Source: Bedellia somnulentella
Lineage: Eukaryota > Arthropoda > Insecta > Lepidoptera > Bedelliidae
Reading direction: 5' to 3'
DNA length: 64,000 bases
NCBI GenBank assembly: GCA_963576735.1
Contig: OY755175.1
Coordinates: 1,628,401-1,692,400 of the forward strand
The notes beneath the pieces are model-generated. The model was not told the origin of the DNA and searched no databases. It saw only the letters and a list, made by a program, of their open reading frames with translations. Of this stretch, positions 1-10,808 are shown piece after piece. The first letter of the stretch is position 1, and every line of letters starts with the position of its first letter. The translations under genes were made by a program, and so were the position numbers.

Positions 1-145
1 AATTATTATTCATTATGAATTCTCAGTTTTCATCGGTAAAAGGGATAACTAGAATTTGAGGATAATGAAACGATGTATTAGTCAGAGTTTCAGAATCATA
101 AGTTCATTAGCTACTTTTACAATAAAACTCAAATTCAAACTCAAA

Positions 146-442
146 CGTTCTCACCATATACCCCCAAATGGGTTGGCAGAGGTACTAATACTCCTGAGCA
201 TCACGTCACATCACTGAACGTCACGTGACACTGTGACCTGGTGTTCAGAGTACCCACGTATTACTTTGACAGTGTACTCACGTGATATTTATGTATTGAT
301 AGGGGGCAGGCCTGTCGCCGTTTTGTACGAAAACACTGTCACATGACTGTCACACCGTTAACATCATGATTAATTAAACAGACATATGTCTCTAGAAAAG
401 ACAAATTGATGTAGGCCCGACCGAACACTGAGCTATCACGGT
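146..442 (-). mobile_element. SINE-B, partial copy
   Basis: Matches SINE-B from its tail (TTCTCACCATATACCCCC) to the A box (GAGCTATCACG); part of the tRNA-like head is deleted. Confidence 0.82.
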
Positions 443-825
443 CGCTATAATAAAACTGCTAAGTAAATTTATATAATAAACCATATTTTAGAAAATTAAC
501 TCTTTGACATGTATTTAAGACCATTATTGCCGGTGAACAATAATATTCATACATCAAAAGACATTTTAACTTACACAAAATTCTTTACAGTTTACTAAAT
601 TACAATATGACCACTAATGATACAAACAAAAATCATAATTAAAGTGACTGTACAAATAATAATGTGATCCAACAAGTACTTGGCAGTTTTTAGAGAGCTT
701 AAGTGAACGTCATTTACTAATGGGATATAAAATGGTGTGAGTCTATCTAAGTATCAGTTACTCCGGTTCTTCTACGGATCACCTTGTCGTGGATTCGATT
801 AAGTTATGGAACTCCTATCATGTAC

Positions 826-946
826 TCACGGTGATGAATTCCAAAAAGAGGTAGGCATAGAGCATTAGAACTAGAAACCCCAGTCCCATTTGGAAGTTGA
901 TAGGGGACAAGATGGTAGAAATGAAGTATCGTTGGTGATCCTAGCA
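826..946 (-). mobile_element. SINE-A, degenerate fragment
   Basis: Weak match to the 3' half of SINE-A (GAGGTAGGCATAGAGC, then CATTTGGAAGTTGATAGGGGA). Confidence 0.5.
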
Positions 947-1099
947 AAGGCCTCTCTATTGGCCTTTGGCTTTGGCTCCGAGCATTTTTATGAACCCAAG
1001 TATCCGTGCCGTAAGTCGTAAGCGAGTATCATAGGAAGCAAAGCTATTAGAAAAAAAAACTTAAAAAGAAAGGAATATGACGTTTTTATTCTCAAACAA

Positions 1100-1222
1100 C
1101 TTTTCTTAGGAGACTTTTACTTAGGTAAGGTCGGTTAAGGCAGCACGCTGAATTGGTCATTGTAGATACTTAGAAGGAAGTGCATGTCTAGCAGTCGACG
1201 CATACAGGCTGATGATGATATT
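1100..1222 (+). mobile_element. Repeat E, LINE-like 3' end
   Basis: Ends CTAGCAGTCGACGCATACAGG then CTGATGATGATA, the sense form of the GATGAT-tailed dispersed repeat also seen at 23309 and 34487. Confidence 0.5.
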
Positions 1223-1475
1223 TTTTTTGAATAATAATCGTAATACTTGAAAAAGCGTCATGCTCTAGGTAGGGACTATAAAAACAAATACGGAAATAAA
1301 TCAAAAGTGTGAACATATACATGAAGTATCATTTTATACATTGCTAATAAGTATCATTTTAATTAAATTACTAAAAGTTTGATAAGAGTGAATTTAACAA
1401 GAGATGCCTTAAAGGGTCCTAGAAGGTGACACGGTGGAAAGGGCTCAAGGCTTACAATAACGAAGTAGTAAGTAC

Positions 1476-2970
1476 TAGTGATGTAACGAATATTCGCATT
1501 TGCATTCGCATTCGCGAATATTCGCCTTTTTTTCTATATTCGCATTCGCATTCGCATTCGTGAATATCTTTTGAATAAATTGCGAATACGAAATTGCAAA
1601 AACATAGAATTTTATGACAATATTAGGTAAATTTTACAGAAACAAAATAATTTTATTACTAATATTTTCTTTTTAATTGTAAAACGTTCGAACTTAACAT
1701 CTTTTTCTTTTTAGAATTTACATAATATAACATCCTTTTACTGCATATTTTTCTTTATAAGATTTTGTTCTAAGAAAAAAAATCTTATCTTTATTTTCTT
1801 TTTAAAAACTGAGCAACATAAACTTAACTGCAGCTTACTCAGCCGCAGTAGCGCTGCGCGCGCCCTGCGCTCTACTTGGATCATGGACAAATGGCGCCAA
1901 ATTTACATACATACTCTCACGTCGTTAGTTCCCATTGGGGTAGGCAGAGACTATCGATCGCCACTTTGTACGATCCTGGCACACCTCTCTGGCTTCGTTT
2001 ACATCCATCAATCTTTTCATACATGCTCTTTTATTCTTCATACTGCGGACACCTGCCTTTTTGAGCACATTTTCTATTTGATCCAAATGTGTCCTCCGAG
2101 GTCGTCCTCTACTAACATTACCTTCCACATTGGCTCTACATATCTCCTTCACCCAATTTACTGTCATCCATCCTCTCTATGTGCCCAAACCATCTCAACA
2201 TTCCTTTTTCTATCTTTCTTACAATATCATCTTTCACACCACACTTTTCACGAATAACACCATTTCTCACTCGATCACACAATCTAACATTACAAATTTT
2301 TCTGAGGGACCTCATTTCTACTGCATTCACTCTGCTCTCATGCTTTTTCTGCCACACCCAACATTCGCTTCCATACATAAGCGTAGGAACAAGGACAGCA
2401 TCATGCACAGCCATTCGGGCCTTTTCAGACACCGACTGACTAGACATTAGACTATCCAGTACGCCATTTACCGTATTACCCTTTTTCACTCTTCTCTCGA
2501 TATCTTCATCACACTTTCCATCCCTAGTAAACAAACTTCCCAAATATACAAACTCTTTCACTTGTTCCACTTTCTTACCATTAATCTCAATCACGCATTC
2601 GGTCATATTCACCGCTCTCTCAAAAACCATAGTTTTTGTTTTATCCACAGTCACCCTCATTCCCTTTTTTTCAAAAGACGCACATGCAATATTCATCATC
2701 TCTTGCAGCTCTTCCACCGATGATGCAAGTAGCACTTGATCGTCGGCATATAAGAGGCATTTAATGATGAATCCACCCATTCTCAATCCATAATCACTTT
2801 CACGCAACTCTGTTAAACAGTCATCCATGAACAAATTGCAGAGCCACGGGGAAGCTATTTGAATCCTGTATATTCGCATTCGCATCCGCATTCGCGAATG
2901 TCACCAACAGATATTCGCATTCGCATTCGTATTCGCGAATGCTTAAAAACTGACATTCGTTACATCTCTA
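1476..2970. mobile_element. hAT-like non-autonomous DNA transposon with hexamer-rich ends
   Basis: The element is flanked by an exact 8-bp direct repeat GTAAGTAC (1468-1475 and 2971-2978). Its ends are inverted: TAGTGATGTAACGAATA on the left and, reverse-complemented, TAGAGATGTAACGAATG on the right (15 of 17 match). An 8-bp duplication is diagnostic of hAT elements. Both ends carry subterminal arrays of ATTCGC with palindromic ATTCGCGAAT cores (1487-1565 and 2872-2937). No transposase is present. The middle is occupied by a nested RTE LINE fragment. Confidence 0.82.
1904..2857 (-). pseudogene. RTE-type LINE fragment nested in the hAT-like element
   Basis: 3' part of an RTE-type reverse transcriptase gene, closely related to the copy at 3359-4869. 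It runs from LFMDDCLTELRESDYG and the catalytic YADD motif through the C-terminal block KWRSIVSAYPNGN to a tail of GTATG units. A one-base insertion near 2153 (an extra C) breaks the frame. The 5' end is truncated at 2857. Translation beyond this into the ATTCGC repeats (an Arg-Met run) is spurious. Confidence 0.88.
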
Positions 2971-2978
2971 GTAAGTAC

Positions 2979-3347
2979 CACACGACGCACTAATTGTCTA
3001 AGTGCATAATAAACTTGTTTCGCAACAACCCTAACAGTTTTGATATTGAAAACTGTTGCATCATTCTCGCTCTTATTCACTTGTAATACGGAACGGAATA
3101 GCGTGGGCGTGAAAACAAGCTAAGGGTTGGTGTGTGTATTACTTTGTACTTTGCAAAGAAACTTTTGATTAAACTCGTGTGTAATATTTGTGATACGTTC
3201 TAAGGGTTTCGTACTTGAAGGAGAAACCCGGTAGCTTATTTTTTCTCTGTTTTATATGATTTTATCTAAATTTTTTATGATATTAGATTAAAATATTACA
3301 TAATCCTCTACTCCTACAAAGACCTCTATCTTGGTGTTGAAAATAGG
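2979..3347. other. Intergenic, nothing recognised
   Basis: AT-rich spacer between the hAT-like element and the truncated RTE copy. Confidence 0.5.
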
Positions 3348-3358
3348 TATTTTTATCA

Positions 3359-4869
3359 TACATACATACATATTCTCACGCCGTTAGTTCCCATTGGGGT
3401 AGGCAGAGACTATCGATCGCCACTTTGTACGATCCTGGCAAACCTCTCTGGCTTCGTTTACATCCATCAATCTTTTCATACATGCTCTTTTATTCTTCAT
3501 ACTGCGGACACCTGCCTTTTTGAGCACATTTTCTATTTGATCCAAATGTGTCCTCCGAGGTCGTCCTCTACTAACATTACCTTCCACATTGGCTCTATTT
3601 ATCTCTTTCACCAATTTACTGTCATCCATCCTCTCTATGTGCCCAAACCATCTCAACATTCCTTTTTCTATCTTTCTTACAATATCATCTTTTACACCAC
3701 ACCTTTCACGAATCACATCATTCCTCACACGATCACATAACCTTACATTACACACTTTTCTGAGGGATCTCATTTCTACTGCATTCACTCTACTTTCATG
3801 CTTCTTCTGCCACACCCAACATTCACTGCCATACATAAGCGTAGGAACGAGGACAGCATCATGCACAGCCATTCGGGCCTTTTCAGACACCGACTGACTA
3901 GACATTAGACTATCCAGTGCTCCATTTACCGCATTACCCTTTTTCACTCTTCTCTCGATATCTTCATCACACTTTCCATCCCTAGTAAAGAAACTTCCCA
4001 AATATACAAACTCTTTCAATTGTTCCACTTTCTTACCATTAATCTCAATCACGCATTCGGTCATATTCACCTCTCTCTCAAAAACCATAGTTTTTGTTTT
4101 ATCCACATTCAACCTCATTCCCTTTTTTTCAAAAGACGCACATGCAATATTCATCATCTCTTGCAGCTCTTCCACCGATGATGCAAGTAGCACTTGATCG
4201 TCGGCATATAAGAGGCATTTAATGATGAATCCACCCATTCTCAATCCATAATCACTTTCACGCAACTCTGTTAAACAGTCATCCATGAACAAGTTGAAGA
4301 GCCACGGGGAAGCTACACAACCCTGCCGGACACCCCGAGAGATCCCGAACCAGTCAGTATTTTCCCCGTTTACTCTCACACATGCACTGGAATCCTCATA
4401 GAGTGATACCAGTGCACGTATAAGTCGACTCCCCAAACCGAACTTGGATAACACCTCCCATAAACACTTTCTTACCACCCTATCATACGCCTTCTCTAAA
4501 TCAATGAAGGAGCAATACACCTTTCGGTTCTTAGCTAAGAACTTTTCGGTGATGCTCCTTAAAGAGAAGATTTGGTCCATACATCCCATTCCCTTTCTAA
4601 ATCCTGCTTGCACATCCCAAATTTTATCATCCGTTTCATTCATCACTCTTTCAATCAAAACCTTTGCATACAATTTACCGACAATGCTGAGTAGGCTAAT
4701 TCCACGGTAGTTTCTAGCCTCCTGGTGTGACCCCTTTCCTTTATATAAAGGCACAATTACCGCTTTGCACCAGTCTTGTGGCACTTTGCCACTCGACCAG
4801 CATTTTTGGAAAAGGAAGTACAACCAGGAAGCCACCACCCCTTTACCAGCCCTCAGCATTTCAGTGTTG
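3359..4869 (-). mobile_element. 5'-truncated RTE-type LINE with exact target duplication
   Basis: Flanked by an exact 11-bp repeat TATTTTTATCA (3348-3358 and 4870-4880). The sense 3' end is GGCGTGAGAATATG followed by TATG repeats, as in RTE elements. The endonuclease and the first part of the RT are missing. Confidence 0.9.
3384..4859 (-). CDS. RTE-type reverse transcriptase, open 491-codon C-terminal fragment
   Basis: Uninterrupted frame covering most of the RT: VIVPLYKGKG, NYRGISLLSIVGKLYAKVL, QAGFRKGMGCMDQIF, FIDLEKAYD (motif A), GVRQGCVASPWLFNLFMDD (motif B), YADDQVLL (motif C with both aspartates) and FVYLGSFFTRDGKCDEDIERRVKKGN (motif E). A C-terminal region follows with SECWVWQKKHESRVNAVEM, LRWFGHIERM and KWRSIVSAYPNGN. 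Family members begin with an apurinic-type endonuclease, lost here by 5' truncation, so the first ATG is probably internal to the original protein. It is probably a dead but young copy, since no stop has accumulated. It is the best preserved member of the RTE family that seems to drive the SINEs in this window. Confidence 0.85.
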   Translation of the reverse strand: MLRAGKGVVASWLYFLFQKCWSSGKVPQDWCKAVIVPLYKGKGSHQEARNYRGISLLSIVGKLYAKVLIERVMNETDDKIWDVQAGFRKGMGCMDQIFSLRSITEKFLAKNRKVYCSFIDLEKAYDRVVRKCLWEVLSKFGLGSRLIRALVSLYEDSSACVRVNGENTDWFGISRGVRQGCVASPWLFNLFMDDCLTELRESDYGLRMGGFIIKCLLYADDQVLLASSVEELQEMMNIACASFEKKGMRLNVDKTKTMVFEREVNMTECVIEINGKKVEQLKEFVYLGSFFTRDGKCDEDIERRVKKGNAVNGALDSLMSSQSVSEKARMAVHDAVLVPTLMYGSECWVWQKKHESRVNAVEMRSLRKVCNVRLCDRVRNDVIRERCGVKDDIVRKIEKGMLRWFGHIERMDDSKLVKEINRANVEGNVSRGRPRRTHLDQIENVLKKAGVRSMKNKRACMKRLMDVNEAREVCQDRTKWRSIVSAYPNGN

Positions 4870-5032
4870 TATTTTTATCAAAAAATATAAATCTAAAAAA
4901 GTTAAAAGATAAAAATATCTTAAAATACATGAACCTATCACCGACGAACTATACTCATATTACACTGTATTCATATCTTCTATACTTATAATAAATCTGT
5001 AGAGAGGTCAATTCTGTACATTAAATATATTT

Positions 5033-5968
5033 TCATAATAACTATAAGGGGGTAATTAGGGATCGATACTGATGCCAAAAATGCAACCAGTAAATTTTTT
5101 GTCTGTCTGTCTGTCTGTCGGTTTGTATGTTCCAAACAAAAACTACGCGACGGATTTCTACGAAACTTGGCACAATTATTTTTCATAGTCCTGGGCAGGT
5201 TATAGTATACTTTTCGGCAAAGTAGTGAAGGGGAATTTTGGGAAAACGGGAGTATTTACTATATTTTAAACTTCTGTCGCGTGTGCATGGTTAAAGTTAC
5301 ATAGGAATCACGTATGACGGAAATATCATACATAAAATTGTCTTAAAAATATTCCGCAACAGCATATATGTCTATATTTTATGGTTGACTCACAATAACA
5401 CGTGTAACTCCTGATAGCTTAGCAGTTCGGAGCATTCTTTTTACTTTTATAGTACTCTCACTCATCCCTTATTTAAAAATAATAACATTATTACCAATTC
5501 AATAAAAAAAGAATCATAGAAATCGGTATAGAAACACCAAAATTATACATAAAAAATAATAGTCGCACGCGTCCTAAACCAAATCTTTACTAATTTACAT
5601 ATTACATACTAGATGGCGCCAGTAGCACGCATCCTACATCGCGGTAGGTTTTTAGATGGTTATAAATACTTCATAGCGTTTTACTCAACTTTGACTCTCC
5701 CAACTCAACTTGAAAATCAGCTTATTTGTGGAGATACTGAACAGTTCATAAAAGCGCTTTCAAAATCACAAAGAGCAGTGAATAGAATAGAAAACTCTTC
5801 ATTGCACATCAAAAAGGAGAAATATTTACAAATAAACAGAATTAAATTTAAATTAAATTTAAAGGACGATTGGCGGTCTTATCACAAAAAATGAATGAAT
5901 GTGAATGAAGAAATCTCAGATATTTTTTAAAACTACGCTACCCGTGCGAAGCTGGGCCCATCCACTAG
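5033..5968 (+). mobile_element. Helitron-like remnant
   Basis: Left part has GTAATTAGGGATCGATACTG, a GTCT microsatellite, and AACTACGCGACGGATTTCTA with GAAACTTGGCACA. The right end reads ACGCTACCCGTGCGAAGC then CTAG followed by T. This arrangement, ending CTAG|T after a GC-rich block, matches lepidopteran non-autonomous Helitrons as I remember them. No Rep/helicase ORF; the 93-codon frame at 5613-5894 is not recognised. Confidence 0.45.
5101..5120 (+). repeat. GTCT microsatellite
   Basis: Five GTCT units inside the Helitron-like element. Confidence 0.8.
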
Positions 5969-6126
5969 TTGTAAAAATAAAATAACAAGGTTTCGTAAAA
6001 AGACAGACAGTAACAGCAAAACTGTATACTTGAACCAACAAAAAACACTTTCTAGATTCAAACTACTTTAGCTCAAAACCAACTTTAAGTTTACGTACAT
6101 TTGTCATTATTTCCTGGGGGTTAATT

Positions 6127-6242
6127 AGAAAGTTGGCTGAAAAAGGGAAGAAAAATTCGTAAGAGCAAGAAGTTTTCGTTAAAATTAGGTGCAGGTTTAG
6201 AACTAACAACCTGCGTGGAGTTTCCAGCCAACTTTTCTTTAG
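6127..6242. repeat. Short inverted repeat
   Basis: AAAGTTGGCTG (near 6131) and CAGCCAACTTT (near 6225) with flanking A/G-rich extensions form arms about 85 bases apart. Possibly a small MITE, but the ends are not defined. Confidence 0.4.
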
Positions 6243-6607
6243 AACGAGACAAGGGTTTTTTCTTTTCAGCCAGCGGATGGCAGAAAAGTGTAGTTTGACA
6301 ACATTTGTTTTTGTTTTTTGTGGTTTTACGTTTCGGTTCTTAGTAGTTCTCAACAAAATGTGTAGTTAAATTAGATAATTATTATATAAACTTTTAAATT
6401 GATATTCAAAATAATAAACTATTAGTTGCCATTTCATAGTGCATCCGGTTGCCTAATTAACATGTTACGCTAATTAATATAAGACAAAACTGAAGGGAAG
6501 GTGATAAATAAAGAGCGAGTTGGTTGGTGGTTTCCTAGAACGTTTCATAATAAAGGAAAAGAAAGTAGTTTTTTGTAATGAAGATTTATTTTATTTAACT
6601 TACTTAC

Positions 6608-7070
6608 TTATACTCACGCCCATTGTTCCCATTGGGGCAGACAGTGACTATAGATCGCCACTTTTTACGATCCAGGCAAATCTCTGCTTCTGTTACCTTC
6701 ATCATTCTTCTCATACATGCTCTTTTATCTTTTTTTATTTTTTATTCTTTATACTTCGGATGCCGGCCTTTTTGAGCACACACTCTATTTGGTCTAGGTG
6801 TGTCCTCCGTGGTCGTCCTCTACTCACATTACCTTCCACATTAGCTCTAATGATTTTCTTTATTCACCAATTTATTGTCATCCATCCTCTCTATGTGCCC
6901 AAACCACCTTAACATTTCTTTCTCTATCTTGCATACTACGTCATCTTTCACACCTAAACATTCACGAATTACACTATTTTGCACACATTACATCCACACA
7001 TTTCTTACATTACATATCCTTCTGAAGGATCTCATATCCGCTGCATTCACTCTAATTTCATGCCTCTTTT
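6608..7070 (-). pseudogene. Degenerate RTE-type LINE 3' fragment
   Basis: Same family as 3359-4869, read from the tail TATACTCACGCCC up to the block corresponding to VNAVEM. Many substitutions and indels; older than the copy at 3359-4869. Confidence 0.75.
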
Positions 7071-7076
7071 ATATTT

Positions 7077-7290
7077 CACTCACGAAATCACGAAAGAGAG
7101 GTAGCCAGAGTTTTGGAATTCGCATTTAATTCCTCAGCCATTTTGGATAGGGGAAAATTTTGGAAAAATAATGTATCTTTGATGTAGGTCTCTGCACATA
7201 GCCACCACCACTTAAAAGGCCCCATACAGTTAGTCGCCTCGTGCTATACCCACGGGAAGATACATTATGTTAGTGCTAATCTTAGCCGTT
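7077..7290 (-). mobile_element. SINE-A, degenerate copy
   Basis: Recognisable by GTAGCCAGAG, CCTCAGCCATTTTGG and TTAGTCGCCTCGTGC. Adjoins a decayed RTE fragment of the same orientation. Confidence 0.65.
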
Positions 7291-7957
7291 ACTACAAAGC
7301 TGACTTGGCTGTGGCATATCACTATTATTTAACAAAAAATACACATGCTAATTTTAATAAATTTCTTCGCTTAATTCCGCTAAATACCTGCAGTCTTCAT
7401 GCAACATACACTGCGCACCGCCCGCCCACCCACCTACAAGAAATCGAAAAGCAGACAATGCACCACACACACACCCGCCAGCGAAAACCACAGGCAATCC
7501 ACAAACAGGTATTTAGCGGAAGTAAGCGAAGAAATTTATTAATAATAGTATTGTCATGGATTTCCGCAAAGTAACGCCTGATTCAATCCAAAAAATACAC
7601 AAAAAAAGAAAATTTACAAATAATTGCATCAGACCTCCTGTATTCCTAACTTTAAATGGTGAAGGTAATTTGGTTATAGACTGTGTTATATTTTGTCCTG
7701 CTCCAATTGGTGCTCCATGCTGTCAGCTATTTTGATTCCAAATAAATTAAGAGCAATTTTTACCTCTGTACTGCCCTTTTAATTTAATTTTTAGTTTTGG
7801 AAATCTGTTTGTCCTATTATAGGACATTGCTTTAAATATAAGTATGCGGTTAGGGGGTTCGTAAAGTACTGTGACTTTTTCATCATCTTATTTTTAAATA
7901 GTATACGCATAGAAAAGGCGACCACGCTATCACCGCTTTATACGATATTGTCGTCAC
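7291..7957. other. Intergenic, nothing recognised
   Basis: Includes a short ACACAC-rich stretch near 7460 and the open frame at 7305-7574, which has no recognisable feature. Confidence 0.4.
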
Positions 7958-8212
7958 AAAACATACATACATACATACATACATATACTCACGGCTATAA
8001 ATCCCTAGCAGGGGTAGCCAGAGCTAAGGAATTAAAAAATCCTCGGCCACTTTTGGAAATTGCGTGGGAAAAAGATGGTAAAATAAAGGTTGTTGGTGAT
8101 GGGTCTCCAACCGCATCGCCCAAAAATCCCTTAAAAGCCCCAACACCGTTAGTCGCCTCTTACGTACACCCACCGGCAGAAATGGGGTAGTGTTATTCTA
8201 AGCCGACACTAC
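7958..8212 (-). mobile_element. SINE-A, near-complete copy
   Basis: About 250 bp. The sense strand starts TTGCTGTGTAGTGTCGGCTT, carries GTAAGAGGCGACTAACGG and GATGCGGTTGGAGACCC, and ends CTGGCTACCCC, then TATAGCCGTGAGTATATG plus TATG repeats. The last 50 bases resemble the 3' end of the RTE LINE. No classic tRNA head is evident; GGTTGGAGACCC is B-box-like only. The antisense strand is open for about 75 codons, which is incidental. Confidence 0.9.
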
Positions 8213-10298
8213 ACAGCAACACATTAATCACAGATACTTTATAAAAGATTCAGACGTATTGCCCAAACCAAGTTACGAACCCCTGAATTTATAAGGCACC
8301 GACACGAATAGTTATCTTTTTATTAAATCTCGCATTAAACTTGGTTAAATTTTTAATATTCCTCGTAACCCAACATAGGATTAATATGTTCATTAATATA
8401 ATTACCTTCAGCCACATGACACAATGAGTATTTTCAATGTATTGAAATGATATGCCGAGAGGTTGCACTCGAAATAAAGATATTGTTTTACATGCACTAG
8501 GAAATGCGATTTCACCAACAGCTGTTGGTTGAACAATGGTGAAATACCAGTTGTATTAATGTATTTGTGGAGAGTTGATTAGAATTATACATTTACCTTA
8601 AAAACAACGTTGTGAAACAATGCGAAACAATTTATGCATGGATGTATTAACATTTATCTTTAATTTTTATTTATTGAAAGCTTTTTGTATGCTTGTGATT
8701 TAAAATAAATCATTAAATCCTCTGGTAGCGTATTTTTCCGATAATTTGCTTAGCACTTGCCTTTTGTAGGTCTTAATTTTCCTAAAAAGTTTACTCCCGT
8801 GAAGGACCTTGGCTTATTAAAGTCACGCTGTTTTTGTATATATCAAATTAAATTACGTTAGTATAATTAATTTATTGACAATATATTTAATGTCATTAAC
8901 ACTTAAATTGGTATAAACAACCACACAATTCAAAGTTTCTCCAATCAACCCTTTAACAGTGGTTTAACAAACTACTGATTATTAGCTACAGTATAGTCGT
9001 CGCAAGTTAGGTTTATTAAAAACCGAGCCCTAGCGACATGGCGCCGGGTGAGGTGTCCTGGGAAATTAAAGTAAATTAAAACAGGAAGATGGGTCGAATG
9101 GCATTGACGCGGTGACATTGTGATCTGCAGCTTTGTTTGCAGCAGTCGGGGTTTGGATCGTTTCGGCATACATGGAAGTTTGGGCTACGTGAAGGGGTTT
9201 TAGAGCACTGAAATTGCGTTCTTGTTGTATGTGTCTATAGAGGTGGTAGAAGAACAAGTGGTTTCGAATATCAAATGACGTTTTATGTACTACAGTTAAA
9301 CACGTATTTTTTGTACTCATGGACTGTGCTATTACTTAATTTCTTATGGATACACGGTTACATAAATAGATAAAGCTTAACCTACAGCAATATACTTAAC
9401 TTGCATCATTTATATTTTATATACATAAAGCAGTCGAAAGAAACCTGTAATCGACACTTTGACCCATCGTAGCTAATCTTGCGTCTCTCACATTAAATAC
9501 ACCTTACAAATCTGAAGTAGAGTTAAATTAAAGAGATAAATATTCATTTTGTTTTGAAATTAATGATTTTTATCTTTTTTTAGTATAGTTTCAGAGTATC
9601 CCCTCTTACCATTTTCATTTTGATTTCCATATGACTTAAAAAGTATATCAAAAGGTGTGGATATAATTAAAGATTTATATTGCGTGTCTCCTGAGTACAA
9701 CTAATCTTTTAGAGTTTAAGATCATTATTGTTGTATAAAAATTATGAAATATAACACATTAGAATTATAAATTTCGGTAAAATATTTGCTATGTATATAA
9801 TATTGTTTCAGCCTTATAATGTTTAATAGCACGTAATTAATGTTTATAATTATATCTTATCTTAAAAATCGTCCAGTTTGAGCTTAATCTTGATAAGCTA
9901 ACCGAGTGTTCCTTAGCAGATTGACCATAAGAAAATGAAAGAAAGAAAGAAAACCGTTTGTTCAGAAGCAAAGGAATACTATAAATATATAAATGAGTGA
10001 CAGATTCTAACAATAAAAAGTAAATACAACAAAAATGTTTAATAACAAAACGGAATCAGTAATTCATAGCTACAACAAAGAAAAAAAATACATGTAGGTA
10101 CATCATTTTTGTGTCCCTTATCTATGAATTGGTTACTATGATTTTTAAAAAAACATTTCGTGAATCAATATGGACGTAGTCGTGCAGTTGATATAAAATA
10201 CTATTTTAAGATACAGCCACCATTGTAAGGCATAGAACATATACTTACCTTTATTTCAACACCAGAATTTTATTATCGTTGCTGGTGGTTTTCATAAC
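8213..10298. other. Long unannotated stretch
   Basis: No repeat or gene recognised. A locally GC-richer block (9020-9300) carries an 84-codon minus-strand frame without known motifs. A GAAA microsatellite lies near 9945. Confidence 0.45.
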
Positions 10299-10311
10299 GA
10301 TTTCAGGCTTA

Positions 10312-10428
10312 CTAATAAATAAAGGAAAGAAAAATTCTGACACAGGCGGGAATCGAACCCGCGACCTCGGGTATACGCCCCCGTCGCTTTGCTAATGGAG
10401 GTTTTCATGAACAAAAAGATTTAAATTA
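10312..10428 (-). mobile_element. SINE-C, complete small tRNA-derived SINE with target duplication
   Basis: Flanked by an exact 13-bp repeat GATTTCAGGCTTA (10299-10311 and 10429-10441). The 117-bp sense strand starts AATTTAAATC, carries an A-box-like TTAGCAAAGCGACGG and a canonical B box GGTTCGATTCCC, and ends TTTCTTTCCTTTATTTAT. It is shorter than most tRNA-derived SINEs. Confidence 0.9.
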
Positions 10429-10670
10429 GATTTCAGGCTTAGTTGTGTTGATGGTGTAGCTGTGAAGGTCAAGCAATATCTGAATAGCCGCCTTATTTAT
10501 AATTATTCCTTAATTTATTCAGGTTTAAAAAACTTCAAACCAGAATAAAATCACTAAAATTAGTAGTAATAAGAATCAAAACAAGAAAGAATTCGTTGAA
10601 ATTATTGGTTCTAAAGCCCACATAGGTTGAAATACAAGTTATTGAGCAACATCAATTTTTGATTCTTTAA

Positions 10671-10808
10671 CGACCGATTTCTGAATTGAGTATTCCAGCT
10701 GAAAACAACTTAAGTATCGTTCTGTCGAACTGAAATCTTAACAACTGAATGAGACAAAACGATACTTAAGTCTTTCTCAGCTTGAATACTCAATTCAGAA
10801 ATCGGGCG
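10671..10808. mobile_element. Fold-back MITE
   Basis: 138 bp, almost fully palindromic. The left end CCGATTTCTGAATTGAGTAT and the inverse at the right end match, and ACTTAAGTATCGTT pairs with AACGATACTTAAGT inside. Flanked by TAA on both sides, consistent with a 3-bp TWA target. Confidence 0.85.

Larger units (their letters stand above)
443..1467. other. Intergenic, mostly unannotated
   Basis: AT-rich sequence apart from the SINE-A fragment (826-946) and repeat E (1100-1222). No gene seen. Confidence 0.5.

Noticed and set aside
1487..1565. A CRISPR-like or satellite array of ATTCGC units
   Set aside because: Units are six bases with no spacers, in a eukaryotic genome, and lie exactly at the ends of a hAT-like element.
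2136..2891. Minus-strand frame beginning with an alternating Met-Arg run
   Set aside because: The N-terminus is translation of the hAT ATTCGC repeats joined to a nested RTE fragment; not a real protein start.
5613..5894. 93-codon plus-strand frame
   Set aside because: Lies inside the Helitron-like remnant with no recognisable domain; the Lys-rich C-terminus looks like AT-rich noise.
7948..8190. An open frame of about 75 codons with a GVARAKE / GDGSPTASPKNPLK / LVASYVHPP pattern that recurs at many loci on either strand
   Set aside because: It is the antisense of SINE-A. The frame recurs because the repeat does; copies differ by indels and there is no start context or independent gene structure.
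9066..9320. 84-codon minus-strand frame in a GC-richer block
   Set aside because: No domain, no splice or promoter evidence, and a second overlapping frame is equally long; could be chance.
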